From contig JAPYXD010000047.1 in NCBI GenBank assembly GCA_030998225.1, forward strand, positions 186,001 through 250,000: a DNA stretch of 64,000 nucleotides. Reading direction: 5' to 3'. A program made the position numbers and the translations under genes. This DNA comes from Diplolepis rosae (taxonomy: Eukaryota > Arthropoda > Insecta > Hymenoptera > Diplolepididae). The notes beneath the pieces are model-generated. The model was not told the origin of the DNA and made no database searches. It saw only the letters and a list, made by a program, of their open reading frames with translations. Below are positions 46,201-61,440 of this stretch, piece after piece. The first letter of the stretch is position 1, and each line of letters opens with the position of its first letter.

Positions 46201-49200
46201 CCAGCATTTGACTCGATACTGGGGCAGTACTACACCAGTACCGCTCGTACGTTCGACATGAATCCCTAAGTCATCTTCTATACAGCATTTGACTCCATAC
46301 TGGGGCAGTACTATACTAGTACCGCGCCAAAGCTGGGCATAAATACATCAGTCAGCTTATAGACAGCATTTGACTCCATACTGGGGCAGTACTATACTAG
46401 TACCGCACCAACGCTGGGCATAAATACCTCAGTCAGCTTCTATACAGCATTTGGACTCCACACTGGGGCAGTACTACACCATAACCGTGTAACGCTGGGC
46501 ATAAATCCCTCAGTCAGCCTCTAGCCAGCATTTGGACTTCACACTGGGGCAGTACTACAACAGTACCGTGCCAAAGCTGGGCATAAATCCCTCATTCAGC
46601 CTCTAGACAGCATTTGGGCTCCATACGGGGGCAGTACTATACTAGTACCGTGCCAACGCTTGGCATAAACTCCTAAGTCTGCTTCAAGCCAGCATTTGAC
46701 TCCATACTGGGGCAGTACTACACCAGTACCGCTCGTACGTTCGACATGAATCCCTCAGTCAGCCTCTAGACAGCATTTGGACTCCATACGGGGGCAGTAC
46801 TATACTAGTACCGCGCCAACGCTGGGCATAAATACATCAGTCAGCTTATAGACAGCATTTGACTCCATACTGGGGCAGTACTATACTAGTACCGCACCAA
46901 CGCTGGGCATAAATACCTCAGTCAGCTTCTATACAGCATTTGGACTCCACACAGGGGCAGTACTACACCATAACCGTGTAACGCTGGGCATAAATCGTTC
47001 AGTCAACCTCTAGACAGCATTTGGACTCCACTCTGGGGTAGTACTACAACAGTACCGTGCCAAAGCTGGGCATAAATCCCTCATTCAGCCTCTAGACAGC
47101 ATTTGGACTCCACACTGGGGCAGTACTATACTAGTACCGCGCCAACGCTGGGCATAAATACATCAGTCAGCTTATAGACAGCATTTGACTCCATACTGGG
47201 GCAGTACTATACTAGTACCGCACCAACGCTGGGCATAAATACCTCAGTCAGCTTCTATACAGCATTTGGACTCCACACTGGGGCAGTACTACACCATAAC
47301 CGTGTAACGCTGGGCATAAATCCCTCAGTCAGCCTCTAGCCAGCATTTGGACTCCACACTGGGGCAGTACTACAACAGTACCGTGCCAAAGCTGGGCATA
47401 ATTCCCTCGTTCAGCCTCTAGACAGCATTTGGACTCCACACTGGGGCAGTACTACACCAGTACCGTGCCAACGCTGGGCATAAATCCTTCAGTCAGTCTC
47501 TAGACAGCATTTGGACTCCAAAATGGGGAATTACTACACCAATACCGTGCGTGCGCTCGGCATAAATCCCTAAGTCGGCTTCTAGCCAGCATTTGGACTC
47601 CATACTGGGGCAGTACTACACCAGTACCGCTCGTACGTTCGACATGAATCCCTAAGTCGGCTTCTAGCCAGCATTCGACTACATACTGGGGCAGTACTAC
47701 ACGAGTACCGCGCCAACGCTCGACATGAATCCCTAAGTCAGCTTCTAGCCAGCATTTGGGCTCCATACTGAGGCAGTACTATAACAGTAGCGGGCCAACG
47801 CTGTGAATAAATCCCTAAGTCAGCTTCAAGACAAAATTTGACTCCATACTGGGGCAGTACTACACCATTATTGCGCGAACGCTCGGCATAAACCCCTAAG
47901 TCGGTTTTTAGCCAGCATTTGGACTCCATACTGGGGCAGTACTACACTAATACCGCGCGAACGCTTGGCATAAACCCCTAAGTCGGCTTCTAGCCAGCAT
48001 TTGACTCCATACTGGGGCAGTACTACACCAGTACCGTGCCAACGCTGGGCATAAATACCTCAGTCAGCTTCTATACAGCATTTGACTCGATCCTGGTGCA
48101 GTACTATACTAGTACCGCGCCAACGCTGGGCATAAATCCTTCAGTCAGCCTCTAGACAGCATTTGTACTCCATAATGGGGCAGTATTACACCAGTACCGT
48201 GTAACGCTGGGCATAAATCCCTCAGTCAGCCTCTAGCCAGCATTTGGACTCCACACTGGGGCAGTACTACAACAGTACCGTGCCAAAGCTGGGCGTAAAT
48301 CCCTCATTCAGCCTCTAGACAGCATTTGGACTCCATACGGGGGCAGTACTATACTAGTACCGTGCCAACGCTTGGCATAAACTCCTAAGTCTGCTTCTAG
48401 CCAGCATTTGACTCCATACTGGGGCAGTACTACACCAGTACCGCTCGTACGTTCGACATGAATCCCTCAGTCAGCCTCTAGACAGCATTTGGACTCCAAA
48501 CTGGGGCAGTACTATACTAGTACCGCGCCAACGCTGGGCATAAATACATCAGTCAGCTTATAGACAGCATTTGACTCCATACTGGGGCAGTACTATACTA
48601 GTACCGCACCAACGCTGGGCATAAATACCTCAGTCAGCTTCTATACAGCATTTGGACTCCACACTGGGGCAGTACTACACCATAACCGTGTAACGCTGGG
48701 CATAAATCCCTCAGTCAGCCTCTAGCCAGCATTTGGACTCCACACTGGGGCAGTACTACAACAGTACCGTGCCAAAGCTGGGAATAAATCCCTCATTCAG
48801 CCTCTAGACAGCATTTGGACTCCATACGGGGGCAGTACTATACTAGTACCGTGCCAACGCTTGGCATAAACTCCTAAGTCTGCTTCTAGCCAGCATTTGA
48901 CTCCATACTGGGGCAGTACTACACCAGTACCGCTCGTACGTTCGACATGAATCCCTAAGTCATCTTCTATACAGCATTTGACTCCATACTGGGGCAGTAA
49001 TATACTAGTACCGCGCCAACGCTGGGCATAAATACATCAGTCAGCTTCTAGCCAGCATTTGACTCCATACTGGGATAGTACCATACTAGTACCGCACCAA
49101 CGCTGGGCATAAATACCTCAGTCAGCTTCTATACAGCATTTGGACTCCACACAGGGGCAGTACTACACCATAACCGTGTAACGCTGGGCATAAATCCCTC

Positions 49201-50050
49201 AGTCAGCCTCTAGCCAGCATTTGGACTCCACACTGGTGCAGTACTACAACAGTACCGTGCCAAAGCTGGGCATAAATCCCTCATTCAGCCTCTAGACAGC
49301 ATTTGTACTCCATACTGGGGCAGTACTACACCAGTACCGTGCACACGCTGGGCATAAATCCTTCAGTCGCCTTCTAGTCAGCATTTGGACTCCATACTGG
49401 GGCAGTACTACACCAGTACCGCTGGTACGTTCGACATGAATCCCTCAGTCAGCCTCTAGACAGCATTTGGACTCCATACGGGGGCAGTACTATACTAGTA
49501 CCGTGCCAACGCTTGGCATAAACCCCTAAGTCGGCTTCTAGCCAGCATTTGGACTCCATAATGGGGCAGTACTACACCAGTACCGCGCGAACGCACGGCA
49601 TAAATCCCTAAGTCGGCTTCTAGCCAGCATTCGACTACATACTGGGGCAGTACTACACGAGTCCCGCGCCAACGCTCGACATGAATCCCTAAGTCGGCTT
49701 CTAGCCAGCATTTCGACTCCATACTGCGGCATTACTATACTAGTACCGCGCTAACGCTGGGAATAAATCCCTCAGTCAGCCTCTAGACAGCATTTGACTC
49801 CATACTGGGGCAGTACTACACGAGTACCGCGCCAACGCTCTACATGAATCCCTAAGTCAGCTTCTAGCCAGCATTTGGGCTCCATACTGAGGCAGTACTA
49901 TAACAGTAGCGGGCCAACGCTGTGAATAAATCCCTAAGTCAGCTTCAAGACAAAATTTGACTCCATACTGGGGCAGTACTACACCATTATTGCGCGAACG
50001 CTCGGCATAAACCCCTAAGTCGGTTTTTAGCCAGCATTTGGACTCCATAC
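43213..50050. repeat. First copy of a large satellite segmental duplication
   Basis: Rare variant monomers here recur in the same order at 54644-61440, at an offset of 11431 bp at the left end and about 11513-11518 bp further right, so one extra monomer entered one copy. The marker GAGGCAGTACTATAACAGTA appears at 47770 and 49889 here and at 59286 and 61407 in the other copy. Confidence 0.7.
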
Positions 50051-53000
50051 TGGGGCAGTACTACACTAATACCGCGCGAACGCTTGGCATAAACCCCTAA
50101 GTCGGCTTCTAGCCAGTATTTGACTCCATACTGGGGCAGTACTACACTAGTACCGCGCCAACGCTGGGCATAAATACCTCAGTCAGCTTCTATACAGCAT
50201 TTGACTCGATCCTGGGGCAGTACTATACTAGTACCGCGCCAACGCTGGGCATAAATACCTCAGTCAGCTTCTATACAGCATTTGGACTCCATACAGGGGC
50301 AGTACTACACCATAACCGTGTAACGCTGGGCATAAATCCCTCAGTCAGCCTCTAGCCAGCATTTGGACTCCACACTGGGGCAGTACTACAACAGTACCGT
50401 GCCAAAGCTGGGCGTAAATCCCTCATTCAGCCTCTAGACAGCATTTGGACTCCATACGGGGGCAGTACTATACTAGTACCGTGCCAACGCTTGGCATAAA
50501 CTCCTAAGTCTGCTTCTAGCCAGCATTTGACTCCATACTGGGGCAGTACTACACGAGTACCGCTCGTACGATCGACATGAATCCCTAAGTCAGCCTCTAG
50601 ACAGCATTTGGACTCCATACGGGGGCAGTACTATACTAGTACCGCGCCAACGCTGGGCATAAATACATCAGTCAGCTTAAAAACAGCATTTGACTCCATA
50701 CTGGGGCAGTACTATACTAGTACCGCACCAACGCTGGGCATAAATACCTCAGTCAGCTTCTATACAGCATTTGGACTCCACACTGGGGCAGTACTACACC
50801 ATAACCGTGTAACGCTGGGCATAAATCCCTCAGTCAGCCTCTAGCCAGCATTTGGACTCCACACTGGGGCAGTACTACAACAGTACCGTGCCAAAGCTGG
50901 GAATAAATCCCTCATTCAGCCTCTAGACAGCATTTGGACTCCATACGGGGGCAGTACTATACTAGTACCGTGCCAACGCTTGGCATAAACCCCTAAGTCG
51001 GCTTCTAGCCAGCATTTGGACTCCATACTGGGGCAGTACTACACCAGTACCGCTCGTACGTTCGACATGAATCCCTAAGTCATCTTCTATACAGCATTTG
51101 ACTCCATACTGGGGCAGTAATATACTAGTACCGCGCGAACGCTTGGCATAAATACCTCAGTCAGCTTCTATACATCATTTGACTCCATACTGGGATAGTA
51201 CCATACTAGTACCGCACCAACGCTGGGCATAAATACCTCAGTCAGCTTCTATACAGCATTTGGACTCCACACAGGGGCAGTACTACACCATAACCGTGTA
51301 ACGCTGGGCATAAATCCCTCAGTCAGCCTCTAGCCAGCATTTGGACTCCACACTGGTGCAGTACTACAACAGTACCGTGCCAAAGCTGGGCATAATTCCC
51401 TCATTCAGCCTCTATACAGCATTTGTACTCCATACTGGGGCAGTACTACACCAGTACCGTGCACACGCTGGGCATAAATCCTTCAGTCAGCCTTTAGTCA
51501 GCATTTGGACTCCATACTGGGGCAGTACTACACCAGTACCGCTCGTACGTTCGACATGAATCCCTCAGTCAGCCTCTAGACAGCATTTGGACTCCATACG
51601 GGGGCAGTTCTATACTAGTACCGTGCCAACGCGTGGCATAAACCCCTAAGTCGGCTTCTAGCCAGAATTTGGACTCCATACTGGGGCAGTACTACACCAG
51701 TACCACGCGAGAGCACGGCATAAATCCCTAAGTCGGCTTCTAGCCAGCATTCTACTCCATACTGGGGCAGTACTACACGAGTACCGCGCGAACGCTTGGC
51801 ATAAATCCCTAAGTCGGTTTCTAGCCAGAATTTGGACTCCATACTGCGGCATTACTATACTAGTACCGCGCCAACGTTCGACATGAATCCCTCAGTCAGC
51901 ATCTAGACAGCATTTGACTCCATACTGGGCCAGTACTACACGAGTACCGCGCCAACGCTCGACATGAATCCCTAAGTCAGCTTCTATACAGCATTTGACT
52001 CCATACTGGGGCAGTAATATACTAGTACCGCGCCAACAGCTTGGCATAAATACCTCAGTCAGCTTCTATACAGCATTTGTACTCCATACTGGGGCAGTAC
52101 TACACCAGTACCGTGCACACGCTGGGCATAAATCCTTCAGTCAACCTCTAGACAGCATTTGGACTCCACTCTGGGGCAGTACTACAACAGTACCGTGCCA
52201 AAGCTGGGCATAAATCCCTCATTCAGCCTCTAGACAGCATTTGGACTCCACACTGGGGCAGTACTACACCAGTACCGTGCCAAAGCTGGGCATAAATCCC
52301 TCAGTCAGCCTCTAGACAGCATTTGGACTCCACACTGGGGCATTAATATACTAGTACCGCGCCAACGCTCGACATGAATCCCTCAGTCAGCCTCTAGACA
52401 GCATTTGGACTCCATACTGGGGCAGTACTACACCAGTACCGTGCCAACGCTGGGCATAAATCCCTCAGTCAGCTTCTAGACTGCATTTGGACTACATACT
52501 GGGGCAGTACTACACTAGTACCGCGCAAGCGCTCGAAATGAATCCCTCAGTCAGCCTCTAGACAGCATTTGGACTCCACACTGGGGCAGTACTACACCAG
52601 TACCGTGCCAACGCTGGGCATAAATCCCTCAGTCAGCCTTTAGTCAGCATTTGGACTCCATACTGGGGCAGTACCTTACTAGTACCGTGCCAACGCTCGA
52701 CATGAATCCCTCAGTCAGCCTCTAGCCAGCATTTGCACTCCATACTGGGGCAGTACTACACCAGTACCGCGCGAACGCTTGGCATAAACCCCTAAGTCTG
52801 CCTCTAGACAGCATTTGAACTCCATACTGGGGCAGTACTACACCAGTACAGTGCCAACGCTGGGCATAAATACCTCAGTCAGCCTTTAGTCAGCATTTGG
52901 ACTCCATACTGGGGCACTACCTTACTAGTACCGTGCCAACGCTCGACATGAATCCCTCAGTCAGATTCTAGCCGGCATTTGGACTACATACTGGGGCAGT

Positions 53001-56000
53001 ACTACACTAGTACCGCGCGAACGCTTGGCATAAACCCCTAAGTCTGCTTCTAGCCAGCATTTGGACTCCATACTGGGGCAGTACTACACTAGTACCGCGC
53101 GAACGCTTGGCATAAATCCCTCAGTCGGCTTCTAGACAGCATTTGAACTCCATACTGGGGCAGTACTACACCAGTACAGTGCCAACGCTGGGCATAAATC
53201 CCTCAGTCAGCCTCTAGACAGCATTTGGACTCCATACGGGGGCAGTACTATACTAGTACCGTGCCAACGCTTGGCATAAATCCCTAAGTCGGCTTCTAGC
53301 CAGCATTTGGACTCCATACTGGGGCAGTACTACACCAGTACCGCGCGACCGCTCGGCATAAATCCCTAAGTCGGCTTCTAGCCAGCATTTGGACTCCATA
53401 CTGGGGCAGTACTACACCAGCACCGCGCGAGCGCACGGCATAAATCCCTAAGTCGGCTTCTAGCCAGCATTTCGACTCCATACTGGGGCAGTACTATACT
53501 AGTACCGCGCCAACGCTGGGCATAAATCCCACATTCAGTCTCTAGACAGCATTTGGACTCCAAAATGGGGAATTACTACACCAATACCGTGCGTGCGCTC
53601 GGCATAAATCCGTAAGTCGCCTTCTAGCCAGCATTTGGACTCCATACTGGGGCAGTACTACACCAGTACCGCTGGTACGTTCGACATGAATCCCTCAGTC
53701 AGCCTCTAGACAGCATTTGACTCCATACTGGGGCAGTACTACACGAGTACCGCGCCAACGCTCGACATGAATCCCTAAGTCAGCTTCTAGCCAGCATTTG
53801 GGCTCCATACTGAGGCAGTACTATAACAGTAGCGGGCCAACGCTGTGAATAAATCCCTAAGTCAGCTTCAAGACAAAATTTGACTCCATACTGGGGCAGT
53901 ACTACACCATTATTGCGCGAACGCTCGGCATAAACCCCTAAGTCGGTTTTTAGCCAGCATTTGGACTCCATACTGGGGCAGTACTACACTAATACCGCGC
54001 GAACGCTGGGCATAAAACCCTAAGTCAGCTTCTATACAGCATTTGGACTCCATACTGTGGCAGTACTACACCATAACCGTGTAACGCTGGGCATAAAGAC
54101 CTCAGTCAGCTTTTATCCAGCATTTGGACTCCACACTGGGGCAGTACTACAACAGTTCCGTGCCAAAGCTGGGCATAAATCCCTCATTCAGCCTCTAGAC
54201 AGCATTTGGACTCCATACTGGGGCAGTACTATACTAGTACCGTGCCAACGCTTGGCATAAACTCCTAAGTCTGCTTCTAGCCAGCATTTGGACTCCATAC
54301 TGGGGCAGTACTACACCAGTACCGCTGGTACGTTCGACATGAATCCCTCAGTCAGCCTCTAGACAGCATTTGGACTCCATACGGGGGCAGTACTATACTA
54401 GTACCGCGCCAACGCTGGGCATAAATACATCAGTCAGCTTATAGACAGCATTTGGACTCCATAATGGGGCAGTATTACACCAATACCGTGCCAACGCTCG
54501 ACATGAATCCCTCAGTCAGCCTCTAGACAGCATCTGGACTCCACTCTGGGGCAGTACTACAACAGTACCGTGCCAAAGCTGGGCATAAATCCCTCATTCA
54601 GCCTCTAGACAGCATTTGGACTCCATACGGGGGCAGTTCTATACTAGTACCGTGCCAACGCTTGGCATAAACCCCTAAGTCGGCTTCTAGCCAGCATTTG
54701 GACTCCATACTGGGGCAGTACTACACCAGTACCGCGCGAGCGCACGGCATAAATCCCTAAGTCGGCTTCTAGCCAGCATTCGACTCCATACTGGGGCAGT
54801 ACTACACGAGTCCCGCGCCAACGCTCGACATGAATCCCTAAGTCGGCTTCTAGCCAGCATTTCGACTCCATACTGCGGCATTACTATACTAGTACCGCGC
54901 CAACGCTCGACATGAATCCCTCAGTCAGCCTCTAGACAGCATTTGACTCCATACTGTGGCAGTACTACACTAATACCGCGCGAACGCTTGGCATAAATCC
55001 CTAAGTCGGCTTCTAGGCAGCATTTGGACTCCATACTGGGGCAGTACTACACTAGTACCGCGCGAACGCTTGGCATAAACCCCTAAGTCGGCTTCTAGGC
55101 AGCATTTGGACTCCATACTGGGGCAGTACTATACTAGTACCGCGCCAACGCTGGGCATAAATACCTCAGTCAGCTTCTATACAGCATTTGGACTCCATAC
55201 TGGGGCAGTACTACACCAGTACCGTGCACACGCTGGGCATAAATCCTTCAGTCAGCCTCTAGACAGCATTTGTACTCCATAATGGGGCAGTATTACACCA
55301 GTACCGCTCGTACGTTCGACATGCATCCCTCAGTCAGCCTCTAGACAGCATTTGGACTCCACACTGGGGCAGTACTATACTAGTACCGCGCCAACGCTGG
55401 GCATAAATACATCAGTCAGCTTATAGACAGCATTTGACTCCATACTGGGGCAGTACTACACGAGTACCGCGCCAACGCTCGACATGAATCCCTAAGTCGT
55501 CTTCTAGCCAGCATTTAGACTTCATACGGGCGCAGTACTATACCAGTACCGCGCCAACGCTCGACATGAATCCCTAAGTCATCTTCTATACAGCATTTAG
55601 ACTTCATACTGGGGCAGTACTATACCAGTACCGCGCCAACGCTCGGAAAAAACCCCTAAGTCGGCTTCTAGCCAGCATTTGGACTCCATACTGGGGCAGT
55701 ACTACACGAGTCCCGCGCCAACGCTCGACATGAATCCCTAAGTCGGCTTCTAGCCAGCATTTAGACTTCATACGGGCGCAGTACTATACCAGTACCGCGC
55801 CACCGCTCGACATGAATCCCTAAGTCATCTTCTATACAGCATTTGACTCCATACTGGGGCAGTACTATACTAGTACCGCGCCAACGCTTGGCATAAATCC
55901 CTAAGTCGGTTTCTAGCCAGAATTTGGACTCCATACTGCGGCATTACTATACTAGTACCGCGCCAACGCTGGGCATAAATACATCAGTCAGCTTATAGAC

Positions 56001-59000
56001 AGCATTTGACTCCATACTGGGGCAGTACAATACCAATACCGTGCGTGCGCTCTGCATAAATCCGTAAGTCGCCTTCTAGTCAGCATTTGGACTCCATACT
56101 GGGGCAGTACTACACCAGTACCGCTCGTACGTTCGGCATGAATCCCTCAGTCAGCCTCTAGACAGAATTTGGACTCCATACGGGGGCAGTACTATACTAG
56201 TACCGTGCCAACGCTTGGCATAAACCCCTAAGTCGGCTTCTAGCCAGTATTTGACTCCATACTGGGGCAGTACTATACGAGTACCGCGCCAACGCTCGGC
56301 ATAAATACCTCTGTCAGCTTCTATACAGCATTTCGACTCCACACTGGGGCAGTACTACACCAGTACCGTGCACACGCTGGGCATAAATCCTTCAGTCAGC
56401 CTTTAGTCAGCATTTGGACTCCATACTGGGGCAGTACTACAACAGTACCGCTCGTACGTTCGACATGAATCCCTCAGTCAGCCTCTAGACAGAATTTGGA
56501 CTCCATACGGAGGCAGTACTATACTAGTACCGTGCCAACCCTTGGCATAAACCCCTAAGTCGGCTTCTAGCCAGCATTTGTACTCCATACTGGGGCAGTA
56601 CTACACCACTACCGTGCCAGCGCTGGGCATAAATCCGTAAGTCGCCTTCTAGCCAGCATTTGGACTCCATACTGGGGCAGTACTACACCAGTACCGCTGG
56701 TACGTTCGACATGAATCCCTCAGTCAGCCTCTAGCCAGAATTTGGACTCCATACTGTGGCAGTACTACACTAATACCGCGCGAACGCTTGGCATAAATCC
56801 CTAAGTCGGCTTCTAGCCAGCATTTGGACTCCATACTGGGGCAGTACTACACCAGTACCGCGCGAGCGCACGGCATAAATCCCTAAGTCGGCTTCTAGCC
56901 AGCATTTCGACTCCATACTGCGGCATTACTATACTAGTACCGCGCTAACGCTGGGAATAAATCCCTCAGTCAGCCTCTCGCCATCATTTGACTCCTTACT
57001 GGGGCAGTACTACACCAGTACCGTGCCAACGCTGGGCATAAATACCTCAGTCAGCTTCTATACAGCATTTGACTCGATCCTGGTGCAGTACTATACTAGT
57101 ACCGCGCCAACGCTGGGCATAAATACCTCAGTCAGCTTCTATACAGCATTTGGACTCCATACAGGGGCAGTACTACACCATAACCGTGTAACGCTGGGCA
57201 TAAATCCCTCAGTCAGCCTCTAGCCAGCATTTGGACTCCACACTGGGGCAGTACTACAACAGTACCGTGCCAAAGCTGGGCATAAATCCCTCATTCAGCC
57301 TCTAGACAGCATTTGGACTCCACACTGGGGCAGTACTATACTAGTACCGCGCCAACGCTGGGCATAAATACATCAGTCAGCTTATAGACAGCATTTGACT
57401 CCATACTGGGGCAGTACTATACTAGTACCGCACCAACGCTGGGCATAAATACCTCAGTCAGCTTCTATGCAGCATTTGGACTCCACACAGGGGCAGTACT
57501 ACACCATAACCGTGTAACGCTGGGCATAAATCCCTCAGTCAGCCTCTAGCCAGCATTTGGACTCCACACTGGGGCAGTACTACAACAGTACCGTGCCAAA
57601 GCTGGGCATAAATCCCTCATTCAGCCTCTAGACAGCATTTGGACTCCATACGGGGGCAGTACTATACTAGTACCGTGCCAACGCTTGGCATAAACTCCTA
57701 AGTCTGCTTCTAGACAGCATTTGGACTCCATACTGGGGCAGTACTACACCAGTACCGCTGGTACGTTCGACATGAATCCCTCAGTCAGCCTCTAGACAGC
57801 ATTTGGACTCCATACGGGGGCAGTACTATACTAGTACCGCGCCAAAGCTGGGCATAAATACATCAGTCAGCTTATAGACAGCATTTGACTCCATACTGGG
57901 GCAGTACCATACTAGTACCGCACCAACGCTGGGCATAAATACCTCAGTCAGCTTCTATACAGCATTTGGACTCCACACAGGGGCAGTACTACACCATAAC
58001 CGTGTAACGCTGGGCATAAATCCCTCAGTCAGCCTCTAGCCAGCATTTGGACTTCACACTGGGGCAGTACTACAACAGTACCGTGCCAAAGCTGGGCATA
58101 AATCCCTCATTCAGCCTCTAGACAGCATTTGGGCTCCATACGGGGGCAGTACTATACTAGTACCGTGCCAACGCTTGGCATAAACTCCTAAGTCTGCTTC
58201 AAGCCAGCATTTGACTCCATACTGGGGCAGTACTACACCAGTACCGCTCGTACGTTCGACATGAATCCCTCAGTCAGCATCTAGACAGCATTTGACTCCA
58301 TACTGGGCCAGTACTATACTAGTACCGCGCCAACGCTGGGCATAAATACATCAGTCAGCTTAAAAACAGCATTTGGCTCCATACTGGGGCAGTACTATAC
58401 TAGTACCGCACCAACGCTGGGCATAAATACCTCAGTCAGCTTCTATACAGCATTTGGACTCCACACTGGGGCAGTACTACACCATAACCGTGTAACGCTG
58501 GGCATAAATTCTTCAGTCAACCTCTAGACAGCATTTGGACTCCACTCTGGGGTAGTACTACAACAGTACCGTGCCAAAGCTGGGCATAAATCCCTCATTC
58601 AGCCTCTAGACAGCATTTGGACTCCACACTGGGGCAGTACTATACTAGTACCGCGCCAACGCTGGGCATAAATACATCAGTCAGCTTATAGACAGCATTT
58701 GACTCCATACTGGGGCAGTACTATACTAGTACCGCACCAACGCTGGGCATAAATACCTCAGTCAGCTTCTATACAGCATTTGGACTCCACTCTGGGGCAG
58801 TACTACAACAGTACCGTGCCAAAGCTGGGCATAAATCCCTCATTCAGCCTCTAGACAGCATTTGGACTCCACACTGGGGCAGTCCTACAACAGTACCGTG
58901 CCAAAGCTGGGCATAATTCCCTCGTTCAGCCTCTAGACAGCATTTGTACTCCATACTGGTGCAGTACTACACCAGTCCCGTGCCAACGCTGGGCATAAAT

Positions 59001-60770
59001 CCTTCAGTCAGTCTCTAGACAGCATTTGGACTCCAAAATGGGGAATTACTACACCAATACCGTGCGTGCGCTCGGCATAAATCCCTAAGTCGGCTTCTAG
59101 CCAGCATTTGGACTCCATACTGGGGCAGTACTACACCAGTACCGCTCGTACGTTCGACATGAATCCCTAAGTCGGCTTCTAGCCAGCATTTGGACTCCAT
59201 ACTGGGGCAGTACTACACGAGTACCGCGCCAACGCTCGACATGAATCCCTAAGTCAGCTTCTAGCCAGCATTTGGGCTCCATACTGAGGCAGTACTATAA
59301 CAGTAGCGGGCCAACGCTGTGAATAAATCCCTAAGTCAGCTTCAAGACAAAATTTGACTCCATACTGGGGCAGTACTACACCATTATTGCGCGAACGCTC
59401 GGCATAAACCCCTAAGTCGGTTTTTAGCCAGCATTTGGACTCCATACTGGGGCAGTACTACACTAGTATCGCGCGAACACTTGGCACAAATCCCTCAATC
59501 GGCTTCTAGCCAGCATTTGACTCCATACTGGGGCAGTACTACACCAGTACCGTGCCAACGCTGGGCATAAATACCTCAGTCAGCTTCTATACAGCATTTG
59601 ACTCCATCCTGGGGCAGTACTATACTAGTACCGCGCCAACGCTGGGCATAAATACCTCAGTCAGCTTCTATACAGCATTTGGACTCCATACAGGGGCAGT
59701 ACTACACCATAACCGTGTAACGCTGGGCATAAATCCCTCAGTCAGCCTCTAGCCAGCATTTGGACTCCACACTGGGGCAGTACTACAACAGTACCGTGCC
59801 AAAGCTGGGCGTAAATCCCTCATTCAGCCTCTAGACAGCATTTGGACTCCATACGGGGGCAGTACTATACTAGTACCGTGCCAACGCTTGGCATAAACTC
59901 CTAAGTCAGCTTCTAGCCAGCATTTGACTCCATACTGGGGCAGTACTACACCAGTACCGCTGGTACGTTCGACATGAATCCCTCAGTCAGCCTCTAGACA
60001 GCATTTGGACTCCACACTGGGGCAGTACTATACTAGTACCGCGCCAACGCTGGGCATAAATACATCAGTCAGCTTAAAAACAGCATTTGGCTCCATACTG
60101 GGGCAGTACTATACTAGTACCGCACCAACGCTGGGCATAAATACCTCAGTCAGCTTCTATACAGCATTTGGACTCCACACAGGGGCAGTACTACACCATA
60201 ACCGTGTAACGCTGGGCATAAATCCCTCAGTCAGCCTCTAGCCAGCATTTGGACTCCACACTGGGGCAGTACTACAACAGTACCGTGCCAAAGCTGGGAA
60301 TAAATCCCTCATTCAGCCTCTAGACAGCATTTGGACTCCATACGGGGGCAGTACTATACTAGTACCGTGCCAACGCTTGGCATAAACTCCTAAGTCAGCT
60401 TCTAGCCAGCATTTGACTCCATACTGGGGCAGTACTACACCAGTACCGCTCGTACGTTCGACATGAATCCCTCAGTCAGCCTCTAGACAGCATTTATACT
60501 CCATACTGGGGCAGTAATATACTAGTACCGCGCCAACGCTTGGCATAAATACCTCAGTCAGCTTATAGACAGCATTTGACTCCATACTGGGATAGTACCA
60601 TACTAGTACCGCACCAACGCTGGGCATAAATACCTCAGTCAGCTTCTATACAGCATTTGGACTCCACACAGGGGCAGTACTACACCATAACCGTGTAACG
60701 CTGGGCATAAATCCCTCAGTCAGCATCTAGACAGCATTTGGACTCCACACTGGTGCAGTACTACAACAGT
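45665..60770. repeat. Zone of six-monomer (about 489 bp) higher-order repeats
   Basis: The variant CCATAACCGTGTAACG occurs only in this zone. Its neighbouring copies are spaced 488-490 bp apart (for example 45991, 46479, 46968; 50310, 50799, 51288; 57504, 57994, 58482; 59707, 60196, 60685) or 326 bp apart (four monomers). The six monomers between markers keep a fixed order of distinct variants, which defines a higher-order unit with some four-monomer deletions. Confidence 0.8.
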
Positions 60771-61440
60771 ACCGTGCCAAAGCTGGGCATAATTCCCTCA
60801 TTCAGCCTCTATACAGCATTTGGACTCCATACTGGGGCAGTACTACACAAGTACCGTGCACACGCTGGGCATAAATCCTTCAGTCAGCCTTCTAGTCAGC
60901 ATTTGGACTCCATACTGGGGCAGTACTACACCAGTACCGCTGGTACGTTCGACATGAATCCCTCAGTCAGCCTCTAGACAGCATTTGGACTCCATACGGG
61001 GGCAGTACTATACTAGTACCGTGCCAACGCTTGGCATAAACCCCTAAGTCGGCTTCTAGCCAGCATTTGGACTCCATAATGGGGCAGTACTACACCAGTA
61101 CCGCGCGAACGCACGGCATAAATCCCTAAGTCAGCTTCTAGCCAGCATTCTACTCCATACTGGGGCAGTACTACACGAGTCCCGCGCCAACGCTCGACAT
61201 GAATCCCCAAGTCGGCTTCTAGCCAGCATTTCGACTCCATACTGCGGCATTACTATACTAGTACCGCGCCAACGCTCGACATGAATCCCTCAGTCAGCCT
61301 CTAGACAGCATTTGACTCCATACTGGGGCAGTACTACACGAGTACCGCGCCAACGCTCGACATGAATCCCTAAGTCAGCTTCTAGCCAGCATTTGGGCTC
61401 CATACTGAGGCAGTACTATAACAGTAGCGGGCCAACGCTC
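54644..61440. repeat. Second copy of the large satellite segmental duplication
   Basis: Partner of 43213-50050 at an offset of about 11.4-11.5 kb. It keeps the order of rare variants, with small indels of one or a few monomers. Confidence 0.7.

Noticed and set aside
41910..60930. Pol III B box in the GTTCGACATGAATCC satellite variant
   Set aside because: The spacing within the box is wrong and no A box lies at a suitable distance.
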